Assembly: GCF_000315625.1 (NCBI RefSeq)
Contig: NW_005434609.1
Span: 71,963 to 135,962 of the forward strand
DNA from: Guillardia theta CCMP2712
Taxonomy: Eukaryota; Cryptophyceae; Pyrenomonadales; Geminigeraceae
Length of the DNA stretch: 64,000 nucleotides
Direction of reading: 5' to 3'
Position 1 is the stretch's first letter, and each line of letters opens with the position of its first letter. Below are positions 45,142 to 56,500 of the stretch, in pieces. Under the pieces are notes generated by a model, which saw only the letters and a program-made list of their open reading frames with translations, was not told where the DNA came from and ran no database searches. Both the position numbers and the translations under genes were made by a program.

Positions 45142-47977
45142 TTAACGGCGCGCAGGACAAGTCCCCCGCGCGGCCATGCCAGCGATGTCGCGGTGGCCGC
45201 CGCCGAAGGAATGAGACGCATACCGGGATGCACCCGCGATGATGGCAGCGTAGGACAGGGAGGCCTTGAGCTGACGGAAGATCCTGGACCGAATGCGTTT
45301 GCAAGTCGGATCACCTGAAACATCTTGCGAGGCCGAGAGACCATCCAGCGCTGCCGTTTCCTTGTTCGCCGAGCGATCCGCCAGCCACCACAGAAAGCGC
45401 AACGCATCGTCCTGCAAGAGGCCATCAGTGCTGGCGATGATGGGAAGAAAGGCCTTTGGCGGGACGTGCTGAGCATATGCATTACGATGCCCTCGGATCT
45501 TCCGCTGTGCTGCCGCTTGCAGTTTGCTCCGAGCGAGGTCCGGTATTCCATCATTGTCAAAAACATGTGACATGCTGAACTCCAGGATTAACCCATGCCA
45601 TCCGCCGCCAGTAGCCATCAGTTGTGGAAGTTCAAAGTCCCCTACATGATGATCTTCAGGGCCATGCTGGGAAACGTTTTGCCTGGTGCCGGGTACGCCT
45701 TGCACGTGGACGCGGCATCTCACTCCGGAATCTTTGATGAGGGTACTGAGGACGGCATTGCACTTCTCATGCGCATCAGTCCATAACTGGCTGCGGTGCC
45801 TGCAGGTTGCCATGTGTGTGGTCCCCCCAGGATGACGGAGAAGATGATGGCATCGATCGCAGTGCGGCGGGAGGTCAACCGGCAATCCATGAAGAAACTT
45901 GTCAGCGGCAGCCACCAAGCTGATGGGCTGCTGCTCAAAGATCCCAAGGTTTGTACTTTCCATAGTCGAGTGCCAAATCGTGCGCTGAGGGGTAAACTGA
46001 GACAGAAGTTCATCAACCGGGTGGCCTGGTACTCGAAGGGGAGTAGAGAAGCTGGAGTGGTGTGCCAACAAAGATCTCTGGCGCTCTGAAAGGTGAGCCC
46101 GAATACTGCGGAACCGAGGAAACTCCGAGAGGAACTGAGCCGTGAGCTCCCGCTGGGCGGGGATGAAAAGCGCACTGCCCGACGTCCCAAATAATTCAGG
46201 CGAGGGGATCCAGCCATTGTCGCACGCCTGAGGAAGCTCCGCCAAGGAGGTGTACGCCGAGATGCCCTGCTCCATCAAGTGCCTGTGAGTGTCCAAGAAG
46301 GCAGCAAGCATGGGGACAACATCCCCAGCGTCCGCTTGCTGCGGTTGGCGGATTCGAAGCTCAGTGTCAGAATTGATCCGGTGGAAGAGTGGCGGTGTAG
46401 GGAAAGTCCAATGCTGGAAGATGGCAATTTCACCCGCCCATTTGAGAAACTTGGCAGTCGCCGACCAGAATGCGGTGTAGGCCACGCCCTCCTGCGGGGT
46501 GAACCCATCTCCTCCAGCACTATAAGGCAACTGACGTTTGAAGTAGGCGAACTGAAGGTCAGATGGAGGGGTGCCAGGGGCAGGTTGCAGGACAGATGAA
46601 CCCTCCTGTGCCTGGTTCTGTGGCCACTGAAACACCTTCGCCAGGAGACGGAGATTCGCGACGTCAAAGCACTTGCACTGGGCAGCGGTCAAGGCCGGGG
46701 AGATTCCACGCAAGAAATATTGGAGGGTGGGAACGTGGGTCGTTTTCAAGAGATGCTTGAGACCCAACGCAATGGGAAATTGTTCCAACTGGGTCAATTC
46801 AGCATTGAGGGCATTCACCTTGGCAGTGATAAACTCTTGCTGGAAGGACTGAGATCCTATCGGGATACCTCCCAGGATGATCCCCTGGCCGCGGAAGGCA
46901 AACTGCTGCAAGCCCGGGTACCTACTGCAAATATGCTCTTGGATGGCTTGTTGCTGACTAGATTGAAGTTCACACCAGGACGAGGAGAATATCTGCGAAT
47001 CCCTGGGTTGAATCTCCAATCCTAGCTCTTGTTTTAAAGTATCAACCAGCGATGCAGTGGCCTGTGCGGCAACTGAGAGCTTTCCAATAACAGCCATGTT
47101 ATCCGCATAGGCCGGGAAGACACAGTCGGGAAAGGTCTCTGCGACTTTGACCAGGGAAGGGAAGGTGGTGTGCGCAAAGAGAGCCATCGCCAAGGGGTCC
47201 CCCTGAGAAACTCCCGTGGTGGCCGGAAAAGCCCGAGTCTCGCGCTGATGTTTCAGAAATAACTTACCTTCCTGGCCATAATATTGATGAACATACGGAA
47301 GGACTCCTTGGGAAAAGTTCTCACAACGATGCTCGGGAGCAAGGAGGATGTCAAATAGCCGTTGGCGAGCCTGATCTCATTGAAGGCATTTCTTGCGTCG
47401 ATCATGATGATTACCGTGGGATCAAAATTATCAGACTCACCTTCGCCCTGGTCTGTGAATGGGTTGGCAAAAGAATGGGGTCCTAACAGGCATTCGATGG
47501 TCTTGCAGAATTTGAGGCAACCTTCCTCCAGACCCACGCAAAATTGCAGGACCCGAGAGTGACTGAGGGTGAAGTGGCTCTCCAAAGATTTTCGGTAGAA
47601 ACGACAGAAGATGCTAGACACAATCCTTCGCTCCAGGTCCCCTATCACAATAGGTCGGATTCCGCCCTTTTCCACTGACTTGGCAGCAGGAATGAATCGC
47701 CCCCCTCTGGTGTATTCCTCGAGGAAAGCGCCCGAAGGGATTCCCAGCGCGATCGGCTTCAATATGAGGTTAATGTATCGCTGTTTGTGATCATCATGCA
47801 GTCTGAGAATGTGTCGCAGGTGCTGGAATGGTCGCCAACCAAATTGATCAGGGGATCAGGGGCCGAGGAAGCAGTGAATCGCCGCAGGAATTTCCCTACC
47901 TCTCGCTGATCTAAAATCTTGTCAAGCAATGAGGCCGGTTCATCGGCGATGGCATCGTCGAGCTGAGCACTTAGCAC
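45142..47977 (-). pseudogene. Reverse transcriptase of a non-LTR retroelement with C-terminal endonuclease-like domain, frame broken
   Basis: Three minus-strand frames carry one protein. 47759-47977 holds the N-terminal piece, 47253-47762 the fingers (GGIRPIVIGDLERRIVSS) and motif A (MIDARNAFNEI), and 45142 to about 47340 the rest, with GVSQGDPLAMALF (motif B) and FPAYADNMAVIG (motif C, Asp-Asn rather than Asp-Asp). Frame changes fall near 47850 and near 47350. The C-terminal part has a Cys/His cluster (CDRCHHLLRH..HMATC) then FELPQLMATGG..LILEFSMSHVF..K, resembling the restriction-like nuclease of R2/CRE-type elements. Two breaks suggest a dead copy, though sequencing error cannot be excluded. 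No upstream endonuclease gene is seen. Confidence 0.75.
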
Positions 47978-48240
47978 GAACGGTCACGTAGTAGCCTGAG
48001 TCACGTGACTAGTAGAGCCCGGACCCCGGCCCCGGGCCCGGCCCGGCGGGCAGTCCGGTCCCGCTGGGCCAGGCCTGCGGCCGGACCCGGCGTCCGGGCC
48101 AGTGAACTTGATTGGAAAATGATTACTGCAAACTTTCGTTGATTGGAAAATGATTACTCCAAAAATTTGTTGATTGGAAATTGATGATTGCCCACTAAAC
48201 TTGGGCCACAGGGCCGGGCCGGGGGGGGGCGCCGGCCTTT
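47978..48240. repeat. GC-rich block with a short tandem repeat
   Basis: A GC-rich island (CCGGACCCCGGCCCCGGGCC) is followed at about 48106-48188 by three imperfect copies of a unit of about 33 bases starting GTTGATTGGAAAATGATTAC. Confidence 0.6.
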
Positions 48241-49276
48241 AAAACCGAACTCGGAAGCCAAGCCTTTGACTCTCATTTCAGCCATGAAGGTTGTCACGGG
48301 CTTGAGCTTTGAGCCTGAGCCGGCTGAGACAGTCGGAGGCCTGAAGTTGGCGCGTCACGTGACGCGTATATATATATTTATATACAAATAAATAAACATA
48401 AAACTACTGCATAGAGGTCATCTTTTTTATTTCAGGTAATTTTATGGGCTGCAACTGATAGTCCCCTAAATGGGGGATAGCAGTGTTCGCTTCTCGCCGT
48501 GTGGCCAGTGAGGGAGTAAAGAAGCCTCGGACTCCGCTGCTCGGTCTTTACTCAAAGTTAAGTTAAAAATCAGTACGAAGACAATCACGCTGGTAGTCCT
48601 ACTATGCTTTTAATTGAAAGCGTAAAAAAAAAAAGGCCCGAGCCGGAGTCGGAATCTGTATGACCCGATGACTACAATTTTTTAGTCTGAATTATAAATG
48701 CTCCCCTAGGCCCCCGGTGCTAGAAGATGCCTTAGGGGGCATAGTCGGGATCTCCGATTATAAGTCTTTATAATTGTTGTTTTACTGGGTGGGGTTTTTG
48801 CCAGGGTGGGGTACTTGCGGCATTCGTACCAGGATATGCAACGATGGGGAAAGAAGGGCAGCACATGTAGTTGGACGTCCCATGTCGATCTAGTTGCCTC
48901 CTCCTGTCTCTGTTTCCTTCGTCCTCATCGCTTCAGACTGATCAAACCTGTAGAGGGGACTCATCTGTCAACCAGAATTCCAACGCACCGCCCCTTCCCC
49001 CCACCTGTAGTGTCTCTTGATGTTTTGAAAGCCACTCCCTGAGATTCTCAGACGGAAAAACCACTTGAACTTGCTCTTGGCGCATCCATTCAATCTTGTT
49101 CTTATGTTTTCTGACTTCTGGGTCGTAACAGGCAACTTCACATTCTGAATCAGAACTCTTTGATCACCAGTCCCTTCAAAATATCCCTTTGACACATCAT
49201 GTCAATGCTGGTTGGATCAAAACGTCATATGACTGGTATGAGCTGATACATTTTCACTCTCATTGTTCGATGTGTG
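48241..49276. other. Intergenic region with an isolated 3' tail copy
   Basis: Contains an AT-rich run (TATATATATATTTATATAC) near 48366 and a truncated copy of the element tail at 48547-48588 in minus orientation. GGGTGGGG words lie near 48787. No gene was recognised. It should hold the promoter of the zinc-cluster gene at 49277. Confidence 0.45.
48547..48588 (-). mobile_element. Truncated copy of the 3' tail
   Basis: Matches the first 42 plus-strand bases of the 44977 unit with one difference, then diverges at CACGCTGG. Confidence 0.7.
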
Positions 49277-50593
49277 ATGTTTTCTCTAGATTACGACGAG
49301 TGGTGTCAGCAGATGGCGGAAAATCTCTCGTGTGTGAACCGCTATGCGGCACAAAATCTTGTCACGGATTTCAGCGCAGCGTCAGAAGCTGTGGCCTTAC
49401 CTATAGTGAAAGCGGAAGGTGCCAGGAGCGATAATGCGCCTCGCAGCAAAAGATCAAAGTACATCGCCAAGTCGTGTGCGGAATGCAAGTTGAAGAAGCG
49501 CAAGTGCAGCGAAGCTCGGCCTTGCGTGATGTGTATCATGTCAGGAACGAGCGACAAGTGTCTGACAGAGGCTCGCACTGTCAGCTTGTCCACAAGCATT
49601 TGTGATCATCGAGAAGCTTACTTTCAAGACGTCCGTGCGCAAGAAGCTTCGCTCAACGTGTTGAAGGAAACTTGTGCCTTCAGCGGTGTGAACATCACGC
49701 TTGTACGCCCTCTGTGGGAGCTCGGCTTCGACGTCTCAATGCTCTTCAAGGCGTTCAAGATCCTTCCCCTGGACCTCAAAGTCGCGGTGGACGAATTGGT
49801 TGATCTAATTCGACAGGGTTTGAGCAAGAGCTCCTTGCGCAACCCTGAATATCTGTCGATTCTGCAGCATCAGAATGAACTGGGACGGTTGAGCAAGTTT
49901 CAACATTGTCAGAATGCAAAGAGGTTGGGAAATCAGATGGATGAAGAGGATGAAGGCGAGGTACATTTTGATCGCATCGCATGCAACGAACGATGGGGGC
50001 ATGGGCGATGGTTGTCAGTTGAGTTTGACTCAAGATTGATATGCAAGAGAATAAGGATCGGGGATGAGATGTCAAACCTGTTGGGCTGTCATCATACAGA
50101 GATCTTGTCTCGCTTCTTTTGTCATGACCTGGTCAAGTCGATGAGCGAGTATGAACTCTTAGTTGCCTGGACGTCTTCAATCATGTGCTCCTTCGATTCG
50201 CAGTCAATATTTTACATCAAGATAATGCGAGGAAGCGTGCAGGATGGCGACAGGCGTGTGCAGCACCTCAAGTGCTGTTTTCACAAGAACTTCAATGGCG
50301 ATGGCATACAGATCGGCTACACTATACTCTTCGAACCAGTCTCATCCGAGATCTACCAGCAGCAAAAGAACAGATTCCTCCCGCCGTCGTATCAGAAGCC
50401 GCAACCAGATCGTGACATAGACAAAGAGATCACCAAAGAGTCGATCGTTTTCATGAGGAAGTTGCGAGTTGTGAGCGAGGACAGGCTTTCGCACCTGGCG
50501 GGATTGATCAAGCGCTGGGTGGGGGAGGTGAAAGCTTGTCATCCGCTGTTTGCGAATAATTCAGAAGCGGAGATTGAGATGATGAGGTCCTAA
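49277..50593 (+). CDS. Zn2Cys6 binuclear-cluster protein with PAS-like region
   Basis: Intronless frame of 438 residues from the ATG at 49277 (MFSLDYDEWCQQMAENL). A basic stretch (PRSKRSKYIAK) precedes six cysteines at 67, 70, 77, 83, 86 and 95, spaced C-x2-C-x6-C-x5-C-x2-C-x8-C with KLKKRK between the second and third. That is the fungal Gal4-type DNA-binding cluster. Farther on, NLLGCHHTEILSRFFCHDLV and KCCFHKNFNGDGIQIGYTIL resemble the PAS domain of ERT1/AcuK-like regulators. A sequence-specific transcription factor is the best guess. Zn2Cys6 proteins are common in fungi and much rarer in algae. Confidence 0.75.
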   Translation: MFSLDYDEWCQQMAENLSCVNRYAAQNLVTDFSAASEAVALPIVKAEGARSDNAPRSKRSKYIAKSCAECKLKKRKCSEARPCVMCIMSGTSDKCLTEARTVSLSTSICDHREAYFQDVRAQEASLNVLKETCAFSGVNITLVRPLWELGFDVSMLFKAFKILPLDLKVAVDELVDLIRQGLSKSSLRNPEYLSILQHQNELGRLSKFQHCQNAKRLGNQMDEEDEGEVHFDRIACNERWGHGRWLSVEFDSRLICKRIRIGDEMSNLLGCHHTEILSRFFCHDLVKSMSEYELLVAWTSSIMCSFDSQSIFYIKIMRGSVQDGDRRVQHLKCCFHKNFNGDGIQIGYTILFEPVSSEIYQQQKNRFLPPSYQKPQPDRDIDKEITKESIVFMRKLRVVSEDRLSHLAGLIKRWVGEVKACHPLFANNSEAEIEMMRS

Positions 50594-51315
50594 TTGATAA
50601 GAATGAAATGCAATGAAACTAATAGCGCCTTACTGATACTCAAGTCCCGGATCACTGAGTCAAGTTGCCGGATCACGAATGATGCTTATGGTTGGTTCTC
50701 TCTGTCCGAGTTTTCCGAGTACGAGTCTCTTCTCGCCGTATGGCCTGTATGACACTGTCAGGAAGTTTGAGTAAATGTCAGATTCACCAGGTTCACTGAA
50801 GCCTCCTCACCTCAGTCTCCTGCCACCGGCGATTGTCCTCCGGCGTTGCCGGGTACTACGGCCCACTGCTACAAGGCTATGAGTAAAGAACAGGCTTGTG
50901 ACAAGGCTATGATAGTATCGGAGCGCGGCCACACCGACCGTAGCCGCGGCGGCGTGACGGACTGACCGTGACACTGAGCGACGGCTAGCACTCCGAGTCG
51001 TAGTTTACTCAAAGTTAAGTTAAAAATCAGTACGAGGACAATCAGGAATCAGGCTGAGCCGTTCTTAGCTGCCCTGTACCCGTCGGATGCCCAGGGGAAG
51101 ATATGGTAGATGAAGGGGTAGGGTCCGGTGGTTGAAGTTGCGGTACGCTTTTGACTTCTTTGCTCAAAAATAAGTCAAAAATCGGACAATACGGACCCAG
51201 TTCCTTTACTCAAAGTTAACTTAAAAATCAGTACGACACCTTGACTAAGTGGTACCTTTGACCACCCCCCATTTCATCTCCCAGCAGTCACTGCACTGCC
51301 AGCTACAAGCTGCTC
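50594..51315. mobile_element. Cluster of three retroelement tail fragments
   Basis: 50722-50775 (plus orientation) keeps CTTCTCGCCGTATGGCC, GACACTGTCAGG and TTTGAGTAAA with a deletion between. 51004-51046 and 51205-51238 are minus-orientation copies starting TTTACTCAAAGTTAA and breaking off after CAGTACGA. Repeated insertion or tandem decay at one site is likely. A CCACCCCCC word lies at 51265, upstream of the next gene. Confidence 0.6.
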
Positions 51316-52874
51316 ATGACGGGCTCCGACTCCGCGCGCCCTCTCGCTTCCCCCGCTCTCCTCACCCTCCTCCTTGGGCTGCTGCTGCTGCTGCTGCTAC
51401 AAGAAGCTGAAGGTGCGGATGCCATTCCCTACACCCAGTGTAGGACGCAAGCCAACTGCAAGGACCAGTGTAGGACGCAAGCCAACTGCAAGGACAAAAA
51501 CTTCCCCATCTGCAAGTACCTCTGAACGATGAGAGCCTGACTCCTTCATCTTCAACTCCAGCAGCCTTCGAGTACATCGGCGTGTGTGTTCAGTGCGAGA
51601 GTGACTGTGACTGTGACTTGGACGAGTACTGCGCGAATGACTTCACCCTCTCCAAGCTTGCGTATGCTTTCAGCAACCCCGGCGCGAAGTATGATGAAGA
51701 GTCTCAAGCACGAGTGAGGATGTATTACGATGTCTACAAGGATCTCAAAGTCAAGAGCATCTGCAAGAAACGAGAGCTTCCGGCTGACCAAGAGCTTTGC
51801 AGCACCTCCGATCTCATTCGTCAGGATGTAATATCCTACACATACAAGTGAGGGCTCCTGCTGGATCTGAGTGTTGAAAGACTTACCCCTGCATCTCGTC
51901 AGAGATCAGGTCTACACCAGCTACTTTGAAAGAGATTTTTATCCATACCGCGAGTACATGATACATGAGACCAACTCAAAACGCTTCTGCGGCAGATTCG
52001 ACTCAGCTGCCTTCCAGCAGAGTCAGGAGCTCCCGTGCAAGAACGATGGGTGAAACTCGCTCCCCGTCTTGATTTCCTTCTGACGCCCCTCGGGGTCCGA
52101 GCTCAGCACTGCCACGTGCGCCGAGGCGTCCTTGCCCATCGGAGCCTTCTACAAGACAGCGTCTGTCTGCATCCCGGTACTTGCCAGCTGACAGTGCGCG
52201 AATACAGAGGTGACGGGTATGGATGAATAGCAATTGGAGAGTAAGTACTTCCAGTCCGTTCAAACCTGCACAGCGGATGGCATGTGGTTGTCAGGCGGAG
52301 GGTACTGACAGTATTTCCGAGAGAGTGCGCTGACGCATGAAACCTTGACAGCTTCGACTTCTTGACGCATGTGATCGAGTGGCAGGGCTACTGTCAGCAG
52401 GGCAAGTGCATGGAGTGAGTGCTAGAGGAGACTGACAGCTGATAGCGAGCTGAGGGTCTGCGGCAGGTGTCTTCATGGAGAACAAGCTTGCAGATCTTAC
52501 AGTGCAGAAGGCCGGGGAGTTTTTCAGCGAATATGTGTAAACGGCAAGGTGTTTAACTTGGAATCATGGCATCAGAAGGGCTGACGTGAACGATGATAGT
52601 GGAGGCCATATCCCAATGGAGCAGGTTACGAGAACAGCTACAGTATGGTGAAGTACAACATCCAGCTGCAAACCCAGGTACGGTACTCCACCGCAGACCG
52701 TACAACCCAGTGACAGTTGTGCTGCGGCTGCAGATCGCAATCACTCTCTTCTCAGCATTGTGCTTCCTAGTGGCTGTGGTTTGCGCTTTGCTCTTGATGC
52801 GAAGGCCTCGTGCTGTTGTACCAGGCAGTGGATCGGCTCTGTCTAAGCTGCCGGGAGCTACTGAGGAGCCCTAG
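51316..52874 (+). CDS. Cys-rich type I membrane protein, uncharacterised
   Basis: The ATG at 51316 gives a clear signal peptide (SPALLTLLLGLLLLLLLQEAEG). Next comes CRTQANCKD twice, encoded by two adjacent 30-base repeats. Introns then separate Cys-rich segments: GVCVQCESDCDCDLDEYCAN, DLIRQDVISYTYK, VYTSYFERDFYPYREYMIHE and others. The last exon holds a membrane span (IAITLFSALCFLVAVVCALLL) and a short basic tail ending GATEEP at 52874. Likely a surface or endomembrane protein with disulfide-rich modules. No family recognised, and the middle exons are only partly resolved. Confidence 0.6.
51436..51495 (+). repeat. Two 30-base direct repeats inside the coding sequence
   Basis: CAGTGTAGGACGCAAGCCAA plus ten more bases is repeated directly and exactly, duplicating the peptide QCRTQANCKD without shifting frame. 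Confidence 0.9.
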
Positions 52875-53556
52875 CAAACTTGAAACCGGGTCACTCAGCG
52901 GGGCGGCCGCTACTCGGAATGATTCCTGACTTTGAACGGCCGCGCCAGCACCGAGTCAGTCATTCAGTAAACGGTTCAATACGTGACAACTCCTTTGCGG
53001 CTCAAACTTGTCACCGTTTTTCTAGATAATCCTTTATTTACTCAAAGTTAAGTTAAAAATCAGTACGAGGACAATCAGGAGAGTCGAGGAGGCTTGACCC
53101 TGACACTGTCGCACAGGCCAAACGGCGAGAAGAGAAAAGACAGCGAGAACCAAACAGCCTGAGTTTGTATCATAGTATGCATGCCGGGACGCGCCGCGCC
53201 GGCGCCGCGCCGCGCCGGCCCGGGGCCCACGGTGGCACGGCGGGCCACCCGGGCCGGTCCCGCGACCGGGCCTAGTGGCCTGAATCGGCTTTAGGGCTGC
53301 GAGATATGGTGTAGCCTCACTACTTGCCGAGGGAGCGAGCGAGGGATAGAGCGAGGAAGCGAGGGAGCGAGCGAGGGATAGAAGAAGGACGGAGGTAGGG
53401 AGAGAAGGACACAAGAAGGGAGGGAGGGTAGTGAGAGAAAAGGCATATGCAAACAAGTGGTTTGCCAAAAAGTTGCATGGAGCAAACTTGTGTTGCCTTC
53501 GTTGTTGGAATGATTCGAAGATTCTAATTTTTTTTAACTGCAGGAGGAGGAGAAGG
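52875..53556. other. Repeat-rich intergenic region
   Basis: Contains the second intact element tail (53037-53155), a GC palindromic stretch (GCGCCGCGCCGGCGCCGCGC, 53190-53220) and a tandem GAGCGAGCGAGGGATAGA repeat at 53332-53390. No gene seen. The region ends at the start of the WW-C2 gene. Confidence 0.5.
53037..53155 (-). mobile_element. Second intact 119-base retroelement tail
   Basis: By eye identical at all 119 positions to 44977-45095 and in the same orientation, yet not preceded by any reverse transcriptase frame. Its inner flank is GC-rich and differs from the element's. This looks like a recent 5'-truncated insertion or a SINE that borrows the LINE tail. Confidence 0.8.
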
Positions 53557-56500
53557 ATGTGGAAATTCCGAGGCAAGGAGAAGCAAGCATCGGTGAAGGA
53601 GGAGAAGAAGGTTGAGATCCCAGCAGAGAAAGAGAAGCCTGTGAAACAGACAGCAGCGAATGTCAGTCTCCTCTTGATGACGACAACCTCTCGCATGCTC
53701 ACATGTCTCTCTAGGCCCCTGAAGCTGCGCCAGAAGAAATCCCGAAGCCATTGCCGCCTGGTTGGCAGGTGGCAGTGGACCCCAAGTCAGGTCAGTCTGG
53801 CGCTGGGGGATGGAGAGGGTTGGTAAAGGATGCTGCTGCAGGCAAGCAATACTTCTACAACAAGAAGTTGAAGATCAGCCAGTGGGACCGGCCGTGCGAA
53901 CAAGATGCAGAGATTCAGCCTCCTCCTCCTATCCCATCCAAGGCAGAGTTGAGGTGATGATGATGAACATAGCCGTGGGTGTTGAAGGATGATGACATTG
54001 ACAGTGAGCAAGAGTTGAAGGTTCATCAAGTAGTGGATGAAGAGATATCCTCCTTGTGCAATGTGAGTGTTGTGTGACTGGTCGATATGTTTCTGACGTC
54101 TCGAATCCTGTCAGAAACTGTCCACGCGTGTCAAACTTTCTTACGCTAACGGAGACAAGATGGAGGCCCTTGGATTTCACCAGGAGAACAAGTATTACAC
54201 GAGTGTACTCGAATGGCTACGAAAGGTTTTGACATGCTCACTTGGTCTGGACTGATCTGAACGCAGCGCAAGGAAGACAACCTACCAGTTCCTCCCCACA
54301 GGATCGCGCAGAGGGTCCATCAGTCAAAGGATCAGAATACAAATGTCCAGGTCGACAAGCTGCAGATCAGGATATTGAAAGTGAACGAGCTACCGAAAGG
54401 ATCTCTGATTGAGCTGAAAGTTGCATTTCTATGGCCGAAGGATCAGCCGCAGGTGTATAACTCCAAGGCGTTGGAGGTGGAGGAATTCGAGAAGCAGGGC
54501 GGATTGGTCGGGTTGTTTCATGCCAAAGTCACCAACTCTCTCCAGAGGTATGCAAGCCACAAGTTCTTGAAGGTCAACATCGAGCTTGTGGTGGTGGAGA
54601 AAAGTTTCTTGCGGACGAAGAAGACGGTCTTGGGAAAGACAGAGGTGGAGCTTTCAAGGTTGATGACAGCGTCGTCCTTCAAAGAGTCCTCCTTCGACCT
54701 CTTCGATCCTGAAAAGGGGAAGAAGAAAGTTCCTTGCTCCCTTGACATCGAGTGCAACGTCCACAAGCCCTGGGACAACAAGGAAAGGCTCCGAGCGGAG
54801 AAAGACCGTCTGTTCATCTTCGAGGACAGCTCTGCCCCTCCTCGCTCCAGCGCCATCAAGTCTCTTCATGACAAGCTCATCGCTGCCATAGAGAGAGCTC
54901 CCTTGAACGCACAGCCAGGAACGCCAAAAGCTGTAGCAGCAAGCAATGCGAATAAAGGTGAAAGTCTCTTTCCTCCTCCTCTTCTCCATCCTGAAGTCCC
55001 TCCCGCAGGAGGCGCCGGCCGGGACTCTGCTAAGTTGGACAGGTGAAGAGAGTTTGATCGTTTGTTTGCTGTCGCTGACTGCCATGTTTGTCGCTGCCTC
55101 CTTCAACCCTTCCTCCTCATCATCTACATCCTGATCTTCCTCCTCCGCTCCTTCCCTCCCACCCTCACTCTTCTCCACAACTCTCCCTCCCTCCTCCAGT
55201 CTCTACACGCAAGCCAAGAAGCTCTTCCTCTCAAGCACAGCCCGGCCAGGAATGAGCAAGGAGCAGCTTGATGAGTGTCAGGCGAGGCTGCTGAAGGCTC
55301 AGCAGCTGCTCAAGGACTGCAAGAAGATGAGCGGAGGACGAGACTTTCGCAACACCAACGAGATGCTCTCTCACATCTCCAAACGCCTCAGCATCCGCTC
55401 CCAGCCTGCTGCCCCTGCACCTGCCCAGCAGCACCAGGAGGAGGAGGCTGAGAATGAGAAGGAGGAGGAGGAGGAGGAGGAGGAGGATCTTGATGCTGTG
55501 GAACGGTTGAAGTGCCTGGAGGTGATGGAGTGGGAGCTGAAGGTGACATGCGAGAAGCTGCAGAGGAAGGAGGGCGATCTGGAAATGCTCAACTTCCGCA
55601 AGGGAGAGCTCGAGACGGCGATTCAGATCTTGCAGACCAACGTGGAGACTGGGATTCTGACAGAGGAGGAGTACATGAAGCAGGTCAAGGACGCGATAGC
55701 CCGGGAGCAGCGGGTGAGGAGGAGGTTGCAGGCGCAGAATCGGGTGAAGGATGCGGACAGAGTCTTCTCTTGGATCCAGCTCATGTGCAAGGAGCTGGAT
55801 ATGGAGATCCCACCTGAACCTCAGCTGCCAGAGCAGCAGATCCGAGCTTGCGGCAACCACCCGATGGCGTACAGCATCGAAGGAGGAGCGGAAGGGGGAG
55901 TGGGGGGGAAGGTGGAGGATGGAGAGGAGGAAGAGGTCGGGGAGCATGGCGATGATGAGATCGAAATCTTCGATGACATCGCAGAAATTGCGAGCTTCGA
56001 GGTGCTGGAATATGAACAGAAAGTCGCGCAGGAGCAGAAGAAGAAACTTCCGAGCGGACATGAAGACAGTGATGACCTTTCGTACCGGTGTGTTTCTCTC
56101 TTCCTCCCCTCCCCATCCTCTACCTTCTCCCCTACCTCCTTCTCTACCTCTACCTCCTCCTCTACCTCTACCTCCTCCTCTACCTCTACCTCCTCCTCTA
56201 CCTCTACCTCCTTCTCTACCTCTACCTCCTTCTCTACCTCTACCTCCTTCCCTACCTCTACCTCCTTCTCTACCTCTACCTCCTTCTCTACCTCTACCTC
56301 CTTCTTTACCTCTACCTCCTTCTCTGCCTCTACCTTCTCCTCCTCCTCCTCGCTCCTCACGTCTCGTGCCGGTAGGCTGGACGAGATCGCGAACCAGCTT
56401 CACCTCCTACACACCAAGATCGACTGCGGCCTCATGTCCCTACCCTCCTACGTCTCCTCCCTCCGCTCCTTCTGCTCCAAGTGCGAGGGTGAGCGCGATC

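Noticed and set aside
45142-53702. Hydrophobic peptide AVFSLLAVWPVRQCQGQASS found in two minus-strand frames near 45.0 and 53.1 kb
   Set aside because: It comes from the 119-base retroelement tail repeated at both sites; the identity is at DNA level and the frames start and stop outside any gene.
55231-56403. 390-codon minus-strand frame
   Set aside because: Antisense to a well-supported coiled-coil gene; its Gly/Arg/Glu run is the complement of the intron minisatellite.
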